Assembly (NCBI RefSeq): GCF_947493125.1
Contig: NZ_CANLQB010000006.1
Span: forward strand, 62,001-126,000
Direction of reading: 5' to 3'
Length of the DNA stretch: 64,000 nt
Source of the DNA: an uncultured Roseobacter sp.
Lineage (GTDB): Bacteria > Pseudomonadota > Alphaproteobacteria > Rhodobacterales > Rhodobacteraceae
A program made the translations under genes and the position numbers. A model generated the notes under the pieces. The model did not search any database. It was not told the DNA's origin and saw only the letters and a list, made by a program, of their open reading frames with translations. Positions 1 to 8,975 of the stretch are shown here, in pieces. Numbering within the stretch: the stretch's first letter is position 1; each line of letters opens with the position of its first letter.

Positions 1-342
1 GGCCTGACGGTCCCGCGGTAACAGCTCCGCCGCATGGCGCAAAACCAGCGCTGGCCCCAGCGCATTCACGGCGAACTGATCCATCATCGTCTTGGCTGTC
101 ACGGCCTTGATCGACTTCTCAGGCGCTGCCCCGTCGATCTCCAGAGCCCCCGTGGTCACCAGCACCAGATCGAACGCGCCCTCCAGCCCGCTGAGGTGAT
201 GCGCAACCGAGGCCTCGTCGGTGATCTCAAGCCCGTCCTGCGACCGCGACAGCGCCGTCACGTCATCACCCCGCGCCTGACAGGCGGCGACCATTGCCTG
301 TCCGATCCCGCCAGAAGCCCCTACGATCAATACTCTTTTCAT
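1..342 (-). CDS. SDR family NAD(P)-dependent oxidoreductase (partial)
   Basis: The start codon is inside the window at 342 and the gene runs off the left edge, so only the first 114 codons are visible. The product begins MKRVLIVGASGGIGQ, which carries the GxxxGIG dinucleotide-binding turn of short-chain dehydrogenases at about residues 8-14. A later stretch, VTTGALEIDG near residue 54, matches the strand position where classical SDRs have NNAG. The catalytic Ser/Tyr/Lys region lies outside the window, so the substrate cannot be guessed. It is divergent from leuA, with about 280 bases between the two start codons. The family call is firm and the specific function unknown. Confidence 0.8.
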   Translation of the reverse strand, partial: MKRVLIVGASGGIGQAMVAACQARGDDVTALSRSQDGLEITDEASVAHHLSGLEGAFDLVLVTTGALEIDGAAPEKSIKAVTAKTMMDQFAVNALGPALVLRHAAELLPRDRQA

Positions 343-467
343 CCGCGGCCACCTAGGCGGACGCTCTGTCCCTTCAACCCCGCAAGGCTCAAAGGTCGCA
401 GCCGCCGCACCGATCCCGGCGCAAAAACCACCTTCCCATTTGCGTCAGCCTGCGTATAACTACGCGC

Positions 468-548
468 ATGGCACCTGTGTCGCATATCATATGCCTGCGC
501 TATTCCTTGCGCCCAGCCGCCGCTCTGCTGCTGCTAGCCCGCCTCTGA
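468..548 (+). CDS. leuL: Leucine-rich leader peptide of the leuA attenuator
   Basis: This 26-codon reading frame starts ATG at 468 and ends TGA at 546-548, about 76 bases before leuA. It contains seven leucines, including four in a row (codons ctg ctg ctg cta) near its end, plus two adjacent isoleucines. That composition is the signature of an amino-acid-sensing leader peptide: ribosomes stall on the leucine codons when charged leucyl-tRNA is short. The stop codon lies in the 5' arm of a perfect 10-base inverted repeat. I see no good Shine-Dalgarno sequence, and a -10-like TATAAC at 455-460 would place transcription start very near the ATG, so the peptide may be translated from a leaderless transcript. 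The symbol is assigned by function. Leader peptides for branched-chain operons are known in proteobacteria; this assignment is my reading of the sequence. Confidence 0.72.
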   Translation: MAPVSHIICLRYSLRPAAALLLLARL

Positions 549-592
549 GCGTGCCCGTCGGCGCGCCCGCTCAGAGGATCGTGCCGCGCGCC
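542..592 (+). promoter_or_regulatory. leuA attenuator: two mutually exclusive hairpins
   Basis: A perfect inverted repeat pairs 542-551 (CCTCTGAGCG) with 568-577 (CGCTCAGAGG). A second pairs 560-566 (GGCGCGC) with 586-592 (GCGCGCC). The left arm of the second lies in the loop of the first, and the right arm of the first lies in the loop of the second, so they cannot form as simple hairpins together. A ribosome stalled on the leader leucine codons or paused at the leader stop would cover the first left arm. Neither hairpin is followed by a run of T, so whether the switch acts by intrinsic termination, Rho, or access to the leuA start is not settled. Confidence 0.6.
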
Positions 593-624
593 AAGGACCA
601 CAGCAGAAACGAAAGACCAAAGAC

Positions 625-2193
625 ATGACAGACAAAGCGAAACAGGACCGTGTCCTGATTTTTGACACCACCCTGCGCGACGGCGAGCAGAGCCCGGGCG
701 CAACCATGACCCATGCCGAGAAGCTCGAGATTGCTGGGCTGCTCGACGAGATGGGCGTGGACATCATCGAAGCAGGGTTCCCCATCGCCTCCGAAGGGGA
801 TTTCGCCGCCGTGAGCGAGATTGCCAAGCAGACCCAAACTTCGGTCATCTGCGGGCTGGCCCGCGCCCAGATCGGCGATATCGACCGCTGCTGGGAAGCG
901 GTGCAGCACGCAAAACGCCCACGTATTCATACGTTTATCGGCACGTCCCCGCTGCACCGGGCGATCCCCAACCTCGACAAGGACCAGATGGCCGAACGCA
1001 TCGAACAGACGGTGACCCATGCCCGCAACCTCTGTGACAACGTGCAGTGGTCGCCGATGGATGCGACGCGCACGGAGGAGGACTATCTCTGCCGCGTGGT
1101 CGAGATCGCGATCAAATGCGGGGCAACAACGATCAACATCCCGGACACCGTGGGCTACACCGCCCCGCGTGAGTCGGCGGAGCTGATCCGCATGCTGATC
1201 AATCGCGTGCCGGGCGCCGACGAGATCACCTTCGCCACCCACTGCCACAACGATCTGGGGATGGCCACGGCCAACTCCCTCGCCGCGGTCGAGGCCGGTG
1301 CGCGGCAAATCGAATGCACGATCAACGGCTTGGGCGAGCGCGCCGGCAACACCGCGCTGGAAGAGGTCGTCATGGCGCTGAAAGTGCGCAACGACATCAT
1401 GCCCTTCCGGACCGGCATTGACGCCACCAAGATCATGAACATCTCGCGCCGTGTCGCCACCGTCTCGGGCTTTCCGGTGCAGTTTAACAAGGCCATCGTC
1501 GGCAAGAACGCCTTTGCCCATGAGAGCGGCATCCACCAGGATGGCATGCTGAAAAACGCCGAGACCTTCGAGATCATGCGTCCCGAGGATGTCGGGCTGT
1601 CCGAAACCAACCTCGTGATGGGCAAGCACTCGGGCCGTGCCGCGCTGCGCTCGAAACTGGAGGACCTCGGGTTCGAACTGGGGGACAACCAGCTCAAGGA
1701 CGTCTTCGTGCGGTTCAAGGAGCTGGCCGACCGCAAGAAGGAGATCTACGACGACGACCTCATTGCGCTGATGCGCACCTCGACCGACCCGGAGAATGAC
1801 CGCCTGAAGCTCAAGTCGCTCAAGGTGGTTTGCGGCACCGATGGCCCGCAACAGGCTGATCTGGTGATGGAAATCGACGGCGAAGAGAAGTCCACGACGC
1901 AGACCGGCGATGGCCCCGTTGATGCCTCCTTCAACGCGATCAAGGCGCTGGTGCCGCATACGGCCCGGCTGCAGTTGTACCAGGTACACGCCGTCACCGA
2001 AGGCACCGACGCACAGGCAACCGTGTCCGTGCGCATGGAAGAAGAGGGGCGCATCGTGACGGGCCAGTCGGCCAATACCGACACGGTCGTGGCCTCGGCG
2101 CTGGCTTACATCCATGCACTGAACCGCCTGCTTGTCCGCCGCGAGAAGGCAGGCAGCGACAAGCGCGAGATCAGCTACAAGGACGTGAGCTGA
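625..2193 (+). CDS. leuA: 2-isopropylmalate synthase
   Basis: This enzyme catalyses the first committed step of leucine synthesis, condensing acetyl-CoA with 2-oxoisovalerate. The 522-residue product has the HMG-CoA-lyase-like barrel signature [12 protein letters not shown] at residues 14-25 and the metal-binding HCHND motif at residues 206-210. A C-terminal LeuA dimer/allosteric domain follows from roughly residue 395. The length is normal for the long LeuA type. The ATG at 625 lies about 76 bases after a leucine-rich leader peptide, which suggests control by leucine supply as well as the leucine feedback known for the family. A GC-rich hairpin follows the stop. There is nothing unusual in the coding sequence itself. 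Confidence 0.97.
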   Translation: MTDKAKQDRVLIFDTTLRDGEQSPGATMTHAEKLEIAGLLDEMGVDIIEAGFPIASEGDFAAVSEIAKQTQTSVICGLARAQIGDIDRCWEAVQHAKRPRIHTFIGTSPLHRAIPNLDKDQMAERIEQTVTHARNLCDNVQWSPMDATRTEEDYLCRVVEIAIKCGATTINIPDTVGYTAPRESAELIRMLINRVPGADEITFATHCHNDLGMATANSLAAVEAGARQIECTINGLGERAGNTALEEVVMALKVRNDIMPFRTGIDATKIMNISRRVATVSGFPVQFNKAIVGKNAFAHESGIHQDGMLKNAETFEIMRPEDVGLSETNLVMGKHSGRAALRSKLEDLGFELGDNQLKDVFVRFKELADRKKEIYDDDLIALMRTSTDPENDRLKLKSLKVVCGTDGPQQADLVMEIDGEEKSTTQTGDGPVDASFNAIKALVPHTARLQLYQVHAVTEGTDAQATVSVRMEEEGRIVTGQSANTDTVVASALAYIHALNRLLVRREKAGSDKREISYKDVS

Positions 2194-2202
2194 CCAGCCT
2201 CG

Positions 2203-2227
2203 GCTCCGGGCTTTGACGGCCCGGAGC
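2203..2227 (+). terminator. Possible terminator hairpin after leuA
   Basis: A 9-base perfect stem (GCTCCGGGC at 2203-2211 and GCCCGGAGC at 2219-2227) with a 7-base loop starts about 10 bases after the leuA stop. It lacks a T tract, so it is only a candidate terminator. It could also act as a 3' stabiliser. Confidence 0.42.
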
Positions 2228-2305
2228 GCCCTAGACGATGATTTTGCCGAAAGCAACATGATGCTTACATCATCGTTAACGCCTCTTTCACCCTTTAACG
2301 CCTAA

Positions 2306-3418
<1,113 letters not shown>

Positions 3419-3490
3419 GCGCATCTGATCGCACCCCCGCTCAGTGGCAGGTCTGCCCTGCCTCCACCGGGGGCAGGAGACCGCAGAGAG

Positions 3491-4393
3491 ATGGCAAAAG
3501 ACCGCCCCAGCAGCAGCGAATACACCGGCCCCGTCCGCCGGTTGCTGCTCAGCATCGTGGTCTTATGTCTGCTGGCGGTCTTTCTCGTCTGGCGCATCGA
3601 CAGCCCGAGGGTCGAGCGGTTCCGGGCGCAGGTGACGGACACCTTCGTGCCCAGCCTCGATTGGGCTATGGCACCGGTGACGGGCGCCATCAACCTGTTG
3701 AAGAATTTCCAGAGTTACCAGCGCCTCGCCGAGCAGAACAGCGAGTTGCGGTCTGAACTCCGGCGCATGCAGGCCTGGAAAGAGGCGGCGTTGCAATTGG
3801 AGCAGGAGAATGCGCGCCTGCTCGATCTGAACAAGGTTCGGCTCGACCCGCGCCTCACGTATATCACCGGCGTGGTGCTGGCGGACAGCGGCTCACCCTT
3901 CCGGCAGTCCGTTCTGCTGAATGTCGGGGCCCGCGACGGCGTGGTCGATGGGTGGGCGACGATGGATGGCATCGGGGTCGTCGGGCGCATCTCGGGCGTT
4001 GGCGAAAACACCGCTCGGGTGATCCTGCTGACCGACGCATCGAGCCGCATTCCGGCAACGATCCAGCCCTCAGGTCAGCGGGTGATCGTCGCCGGCGACA
4101 ACTCCGCCGCCCCGCCCATCGAGTTTCTCGAAGACAGCGACCAGGTGCGCCCCGGCGATCGTGTGATCAGTTCAGGAGATGGCGGCGTGTTCCCACCGGG
4201 GCTGCTCATCGGGCAGGTCGCCCTTGATCCCGGGGGCCAGCTGCGCGTGCGGCTGTCAGCGGACTATCAGCGGCTCGAGTTCCTGCGGGTGCTGCGGCAC
4301 CACGGAACCGACCCGGTCTCCGACACGGCCGAGATCATCGGGCCGCAACTCCCGCCACAGCCCCAGATCGCGCGCGAGGAACTCAGCCAATGA
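3491..4393 (+). CDS. mreC: Rod shape-determining protein MreC
   Basis: MreC is a bitopic membrane protein whose periplasmic part links MreB filaments to the transpeptidase PBP2. The 300-residue product has one transmembrane helix near residues 18-36 (LLLSIVVLCLLAVFLVWRI). A coiled-coil segment follows around residues 75-118 (SELRSELRRMQ, then LQLEQENARLLDLNKV), and then the beta-rich MreC domain. The start follows AGAGAG, with 72 bases after mreB. Its stop overlaps the mreD start by four bases (ATGA), implying translational coupling. No anomalies were seen. Confidence 0.95.
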   Translation: MAKDRPSSSEYTGPVRRLLLSIVVLCLLAVFLVWRIDSPRVERFRAQVTDTFVPSLDWAMAPVTGAINLLKNFQSYQRLAEQNSELRSELRRMQAWKEAALQLEQENARLLDLNKVRLDPRLTYITGVVLADSGSPFRQSVLLNVGARDGVVDGWATMDGIGVVGRISGVGENTARVILLTDASSRIPATIQPSGQRVIVAGDNSAAPPIEFLEDSDQVRPGDRVISSGDGGVFPPGLLIGQVALDPGGQLRVRLSADYQRLEFLRVLRHHGTDPVSDTAEIIGPQLPPQPQIAREELSQ

Positions 4394-4929
4394 GCGAGAT
4401 GCCACAGGCCCGGCTTTGGACCATGCGGATCGGATTCGTGCTGCTTGTCTGCGTGATCCTGTTCTTCCACCTTCTTCCGCTGGAGACGACACCACGCCGC
4501 TGGGTCGGGCCCGATCTTCTGCTGGCCTTTGCCTGCGCCTGGTCTCTGCGCCGTCCCGAATATGTGCCGATGCCCGCTCTGGCCGCCCTGTTCCTGCTTG
4601 CGGACCTGCTGTTGCAACGGCCGCCGGGCCTGTGGGCCATGGCCGCGCTGCTCGGATGTGAAAACCTCAAAAAACGGGCGCGCGGCTTTCGGGACACCGG
4701 GTTTGCCAGCGAATGGCTGCGTGTCTCCATTGTCATCGCAGGGGTCGCGGTCCTCTATCGCGGAGGATTGATCATCACGCTGGTCGATCTGCCCCCGTTC
4801 GGCTTGACGGTTTTCGAGACAATCATGACAATGCTGTTCTACCCCTTGGTGGTGGCGGCAACTCACGGCCTGATGGGCGTGCGCAAGGCGAGCCCGGGCG
4901 ATCTTGACGGCGCTGGAGCACGGCTATGA
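4390..4929 (+). CDS. mreD: Rod shape-determining protein MreD
   Basis: MreD is a small polytopic inner-membrane protein of the elongasome. The product is 179 residues with hydrophobic segments consistent with about five membrane helices, for example IGFVLLVCVILFFHLLPL and MTMLFYPLVVAATHGLM. MreD proteins diverge strongly in sequence, so the call rests mainly on size, hydrophobic profile and position between mreC and mrdA. It overlaps mreC by four bases. The mrdA start chosen here lies 31 bases after the mreD stop. Confidence 0.88.
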   Translation: MSEMPQARLWTMRIGFVLLVCVILFFHLLPLETTPRRWVGPDLLLAFACAWSLRRPEYVPMPALAALFLLADLLLQRPPGLWAMAALLGCENLKKRARGFRDTGFASEWLRVSIVIAGVAVLYRGGLIITLVDLPPFGLTVFETIMTMLFYPLVVAATHGLMGVRKASPGDLDGAGARL

Positions 4930-4960
4930 TCCGAACCGCAGCTGGGAGCGAGGCATCGGC

Positions 4961-6904
4961 ATGAAGAAGACGCGGGCCGAAACCGATATCAGCCACCGCC
5001 GGATTTCCCGGCGAGCCGCCTTGCTGGGTGGTGCGCAGTTGCTCTTCATCGGCGGGCTCGCTGCGCGGATGCGCTTTCTGCAGGTCGAACAGGCAGACCA
5101 GTTCCGCCTGTTGGCCGAGGAGAACCGCATCAATATGCGGCTCATTCCGCCGTCTCGCGGCGAAGTGTTCGACCGCAACGGCGTGCGTCTTGCACAAAAT
5201 GCGCCCTCCTACCGCATCGTCATCGTGCGCGAGGATGCGGGTGACACCGACGCGGTCCTCGACCGGCTCGCGCGCATCATGCCGCTTGAGCCCGAAGACA
5301 TCGCCCGGACCAAGGAGGAGCTGAAACGCTCGCCGTCCTTCCTGCCCATCACCGTTGCCGAGGATGTGCGCTGGGAAGACATCAGCCGGGTATCGGTCAA
5401 TGCACCGGCCCTGCCCGGTGTAACGCCCGAGGTCGGCCTGAGCCGGGTCTACCCGCAAGGCTCCGACTTTGCGCATGTGCTCGGGTATGTCGGCCCGGTC
5501 TCGGACTATGATCTGGAGAAAATCGAGGATCCGGAGCCGGTCCTGCGGATCCCGCGGTTCCAGATCGGCAAGGTCGGCGTGGAAACGAAGCTGGAAACCA
5601 TCCTGCGCGGCAAGGCTGGCGCAAAGCGGGTCGAGGTCAACGCCGCAGGCCGGGTCATGCGCGAGCTCGACCGCCGCGAGGGGATCCCGGGCTCCGACAT
5701 CCAGCTGACCATTGACGCCAAGCTGCAGGGCTATGTTCAGGCGCGTCTCGATCAGGAGAGCGCCAGCGCCGTCATCCTCGACTGTGACAGCGGCGACGTG
5801 CTTGCCTGCGCCTCCGCGCCGACCTTCGACCCGAATCTCTTCGTCCGGGGGATCTCGGTCAAGGACTATGGCACGCTGACCAACAACAAATACCGCCCGC
5901 TGGCCAGCAAGACGGTACAGGGTCTCTACCCGCCCGGCTCGACCTTCAAGATGGTCACGGCAATGGCTGCCCTGGAGGCCGGGCTGATCGGACCCGACGA
6001 CACCGTCTATTGCCCCGGTCATCTCGAAGTGTCGGGCCGGCGCTTCCACTGCTGGAAGCGGGGCGGGCACGGCTGGGTCGATCTCCAGACATCCCTCAAA
6101 CGGTCCTGCGACGTCTACTACTACGATCTCGCGATCAAGGTCGGCATTGAAAAGGTGTCAGAGATGGCCAAGCGTTTCGGTCTCGGCGTCAAGCACGACG
6201 TGCCGATGTCTGCCGTTGCGCAGGGGCTCGCACCCAATATGGAGTGGAAACGGCAGACCTATGGTCAAAGCTGGCGCGTCGGCGACACGGTGAACGTCTC
6301 CATCGGTCAGGGTTTCATGCTGACCTCGCCCATGCAGCTTGCGGTGATGACCGCACGGCTGGCCACCGGGCGTTCGGTTGAGCCGCGGTTGATCAAATCC
6401 ATCGACGGTGTCGAACAACCCGAACGCGGTGGCGAAAGCCTGGGAATGAACGAGAACAACCTGCGCAAGATGCGACGCGCGATGGACGTGACGGTCAATG
6501 ACCGGCGCGGCACGGCCTATGGCTCCCGAATTATCGAGGACGAGATGCGCATGGCCGGAAAGACCGGGACCAGCCAGGTGCGCAATATCACCGCAGCGGA
6601 ACGACGCGCGGGCGTGATCCGCAACGAAGACCTGCCGTGGGAACGGCGAGACCACGCGCTTTTTGTCAACTTCGCACCGATTGCCAAACCGAAGTACGCG
6701 GTCGCCGTGGTCGTCGAACACGGTGGAGGCGGCTCCAAGGCGGCCGCACCCATTGCGCGGGACATCACGCTCCAGGCGCTCTACGGCGGGCAACCGCCGC
6801 TCGAGGCTTATCCGTCCAAAGACCGCGAACGCATCGAAGAGCTGCAGGAACGGCTTCGCGGCGTACAGCCGCAGGCCTCCTTCGTCGGGCGGGATCAGGC
6901 ATGA
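4961..6904 (+). CDS. mrdA: Penicillin-binding protein 2 (peptidoglycan D,D-transpeptidase)
   Basis: PBP2 cross-links new peptidoglycan during side-wall growth together with RodA. From the ATG at 4961 the product has 647 residues. It has an N-terminal membrane anchor (LLGGAQLLFIGGLAARM), a PBP dimerisation domain, and a transpeptidase domain with the nucleophile motif STFK at Ser327. The second motif is SCD (the PBP2 form of SxN), and the third is KTG at residues 534-536. An in-frame TTG at 4904 inside mreD would add 19 residues. I preferred 4961 because a GGGAG lies just upstream and family members start near MKK. The stop overlaps the rodA ATG (ATGA). Confidence 0.96.
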   Translation: MKKTRAETDISHRRISRRAALLGGAQLLFIGGLAARMRFLQVEQADQFRLLAEENRINMRLIPPSRGEVFDRNGVRLAQNAPSYRIVIVREDAGDTDAVLDRLARIMPLEPEDIARTKEELKRSPSFLPITVAEDVRWEDISRVSVNAPALPGVTPEVGLSRVYPQGSDFAHVLGYVGPVSDYDLEKIEDPEPVLRIPRFQIGKVGVETKLETILRGKAGAKRVEVNAAGRVMRELDRREGIPGSDIQLTIDAKLQGYVQARLDQESASAVILDCDSGDVLACASAPTFDPNLFVRGISVKDYGTLTNNKYRPLASKTVQGLYPPGSTFKMVTAMAALEAGLIGPDDTVYCPGHLEVSGRRFHCWKRGGHGWVDLQTSLKRSCDVYYYDLAIKVGIEKVSEMAKRFGLGVKHDVPMSAVAQGLAPNMEWKRQTYGQSWRVGDTVNVSIGQGFMLTSPMQLAVMTARLATGRSVEPRLIKSIDGVEQPERGGESLGMNENNLRKMRRAMDVTVNDRRGTAYGSRIIEDEMRMAGKTGTSQVRNITAAERRAGVIRNEDLPWERRDHALFVNFAPIAKPKYAVAVVVEHGGGGSKAAAPIARDITLQALYGGQPPLEAYPSKDRERIEELQERLRGVQPQASFVGRDQA

Positions 6905-8040
6905 GTTATCTCGAGTACCAGGTCAAATCCGCGCCCACGGGCGTGCGCAAGATCCTTCACCTCAACTGGCCTATTGCGATCCTGCTCGCCTCGGTCTCAG
7001 GTGTCGGCTTCTTGATGCTCTACTCGGTCGCGGGGGGCTCGTTCAGCCCATGGGCCGAGCCGCAGATGAAGCGCTTTGCAGTGGGCTTCGTTCTGATGAT
7101 CGGCGTGGCCATGGTGCCGATTTGGTTCTGGAGATCGCTGGCGGGCGTCGGCTATCTCATGACCTTGGCGCTGCTGGTGGCGGTCGAGTTTTTCGGCACG
7201 GTCGGCATGGGAGCACAGCGCTGGATCGACCTGGGTTTCATGCGCTTGCAACCCTCCGAACTCATGAAGATCACGCTGGTGATGTTTCTCGCTGCCTATT
7301 ACGACTGGCTACCGGTCAAGAAGACCTCGCATCCGTTCTGGGTTCTGCTGCCGGTCATCGCCATCATGATCCCGACCGTCCTGGTGCTAAAACAACCGGA
7401 CCTGGGCACATCGATCCTGCTGCTTGCCGCGGGTGGCGGGCTGATGTTCCTCGCGGGTGTGCATTGGGCCTATTTCGCGGCCGTTCTGGCCAGTGCGATC
7501 GGCCTTGTGACCACGGTCTTCCAATCCCGCGGGACGGAGTGGCAGCTGATCAAGGATTATCAGTTCCGCCGCATCGACACTTTCCTCGACCCGAGTACCG
7601 ACCCACTGGGCGCAGGCTATCATATCACACAGTCGAAAATCGCACTGGGATCCGGTGGGTGGACGGGACGCGGCTTCATGCAGGGCACTCAGACGAGGCT
7701 CAATTTTCTGCCCGAAAAGCACACCGACTTCATCTTCACCACATTGGCAGAGGAATTCGGCTTTCTTGGCAGCATCTCGCTGTTGGGTCTCTACGCACTG
7801 ATCATCGTCTTCTGCATCTGGTCGGCGCTGACCAACAAGGACCGGTTTTCGTCTTTGCTGATCTTGGGGATCGCGCTCAACTTCTTCCTGTTTTTCGCGG
7901 TGAACATGTCGATGGTCATGGGCCTCGCCCCGGTTGTTGGCGTGCCGCTGCCCTTGGTCAGCTTCGGCGGCTCGGCGATGCTGGTCCTGATGCTGGCCTT
8001 TGGCCTGATGCAGAGCGCGCATGTGCACCGGCTGAGGTAG
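6901..8040 (+). CDS. rodA: Rod shape-determining peptidoglycan polymerase RodA
   Basis: RodA is a SEDS-family glycosyltransferase that polymerises lipid II, working with PBP2. The 379-residue product is a multipass membrane protein with family blocks GAQRWIDLG near residue 103, the acidic loop QPDLGTS, and the C-terminal PLVSFGGSAML. The ATG at 6901 overlaps the mrdA stop by four bases. It ends the elongasome set. A GTG start for the next gene follows two bases after the stop. Confidence 0.96.
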   Translation: MSYLEYQVKSAPTGVRKILHLNWPIAILLASVSGVGFLMLYSVAGGSFSPWAEPQMKRFAVGFVLMIGVAMVPIWFWRSLAGVGYLMTLALLVAVEFFGTVGMGAQRWIDLGFMRLQPSELMKITLVMFLAAYYDWLPVKKTSHPFWVLLPVIAIMIPTVLVLKQPDLGTSILLLAAGGGLMFLAGVHWAYFAAVLASAIGLVTTVFQSRGTEWQLIKDYQFRRIDTFLDPSTDPLGAGYHITQSKIALGSGGWTGRGFMQGTQTRLNFLPEKHTDFIFTTLAEEFGFLGSISLLGLYALIIVFCIWSALTNKDRFSSLLILGIALNFFLFFAVNMSMVMGLAPVVGVPLPLVSFGGSAMLVLMLAFGLMQSAHVHRLR

Positions 8041-8042
8041 GC

Positions 8043-8975
8043 GTGACGGTCAACGTTCTCTTCGCCGCCCACGCGGATCGCTGGGCCACCTATGACGCGC
8101 CATTGCGTGCGGCCTTCTCCGAGTTTGGGCTGAGCGCTCATCTGGCACAGGATCTGCCGCCGGACCAGGTCGACTACATCGTCTATGCGCCCAATTCCCC
8201 TCTGCAGGATTTCACCCCCTTCACCCGCGCAAAGGCTGTGCTGAACCTCTGGGCTGGCGTGGAGGCGGTCGTGGACAACCCAACCCTGACGATACCGCTG
8301 GCGCGGATGGTCGATCCCGGCATGACCAAGTCGATGACGGAATGGGTGGCCGGGCATGTGATGCGCTATCACCTCGGGATGGACCGCCATATCCAAAACC
8401 CGGAGCACCGCTGGGAACCGCATACACCACCTCTGGCCGCCGAGCGTCGGGTGGCGATCCTGGGCATGGGGGAGCTCGGCTCTGCTGTTGCAGAAGTCCT
8501 GACAGCGCTGGGTTTTACCGTGCACGGCTGGAGCCGCCGCGAAAGGCATCTTGCCCGTGTCGTCATGCACCATGGCGCCACGGGCTTGGCGGCAGCGCTC
8601 TCCAACGCAGAGATACTGGTCCTGCTGCTGCCCGATACACCGGCCACGGAAAACACGCTGAACGCCGAAACGCTGGCGCACCTGCCGCGCGGTGCCTGTG
8701 TCATCAATCCGGGACGCGGGCCGCTCATCGATGATACCGCCCTGATCGAAGCGCTTGACAGCGGACAGGTCGCCGCCGCCACCCTCGATGTCTTTCGAAC
8801 CGAACCCCTACCGGCGGATCACCCGTTCTGGAGCCATCCGAAGGTCACCGTAACCCCGCATATCGCCGCTGAAACGCGCCCGGTGACGGCGGCCAGGGTC
8901 ATCGCAGACAACATCCGTCGCGGTGAGACGGGCGCGCCCTTCCTGCATCTGGTTGACCGCACGAGCGGCTACTGA
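8043..8975 (+). CDS. ghrA: Glyoxylate/hydroxypyruvate reductase A (D-2-hydroxyacid dehydrogenase)
   Basis: The 310-residue product belongs to the GhrA branch of D-2-hydroxyacid dehydrogenases, which reduce glyoxylate and hydroxypyruvate with NAD(P)H. The Rossmann motif GMGELGSAV is at about residues 141-149. The NPGRGPLID block follows near residue 222 and the catalytic histidine sits in VTPHIAAE near residue 280. The start is GTG at 8043, two bases after the rodA stop, so it is probably co-transcribed with the rod operon although its role is metabolic. A link to glyoxylate or serine metabolism is inferred from the family only. Confidence 0.85.
   Translation: MTVNVLFAAHADRWATYDAPLRAAFSEFGLSAHLAQDLPPDQVDYIVYAPNSPLQDFTPFTRAKAVLNLWAGVEAVVDNPTLTIPLARMVDPGMTKSMTEWVAGHVMRYHLGMDRHIQNPEHRWEPHTPPLAAERRVAILGMGELGSAVAEVLTALGFTVHGWSRRERHLARVVMHHGATGLAAALSNAEILVLLLPDTPATENTLNAETLAHLPRGACVINPGRGPLIDDTALIEALDSGQVAAATLDVFRTEPLPADHPFWSHPKVTVTPHIAAETRPVTAARVIADNIRRGETGAPFLHLVDRTSGY

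Noticed and set aside
440-628. 62-codon frame overlapping the leuA leader in another frame
   Set aside because: It runs into the leuA start region without a ribosome site. The leucine-rich frame at 468-548 explains the region better.
571-2259. 562-codon open frame antisense to leuA
   Set aside because: It mirrors a conserved enzyme on the other strand, has no family resemblance and no ribosome site. Long antisense frames are common in GC-rich DNA.
4823-6070. 415-codon open frame antisense to mrdA
   Set aside because: The opposite strand encodes a complete PBP2 with all motifs. This frame has low-complexity shadow composition.
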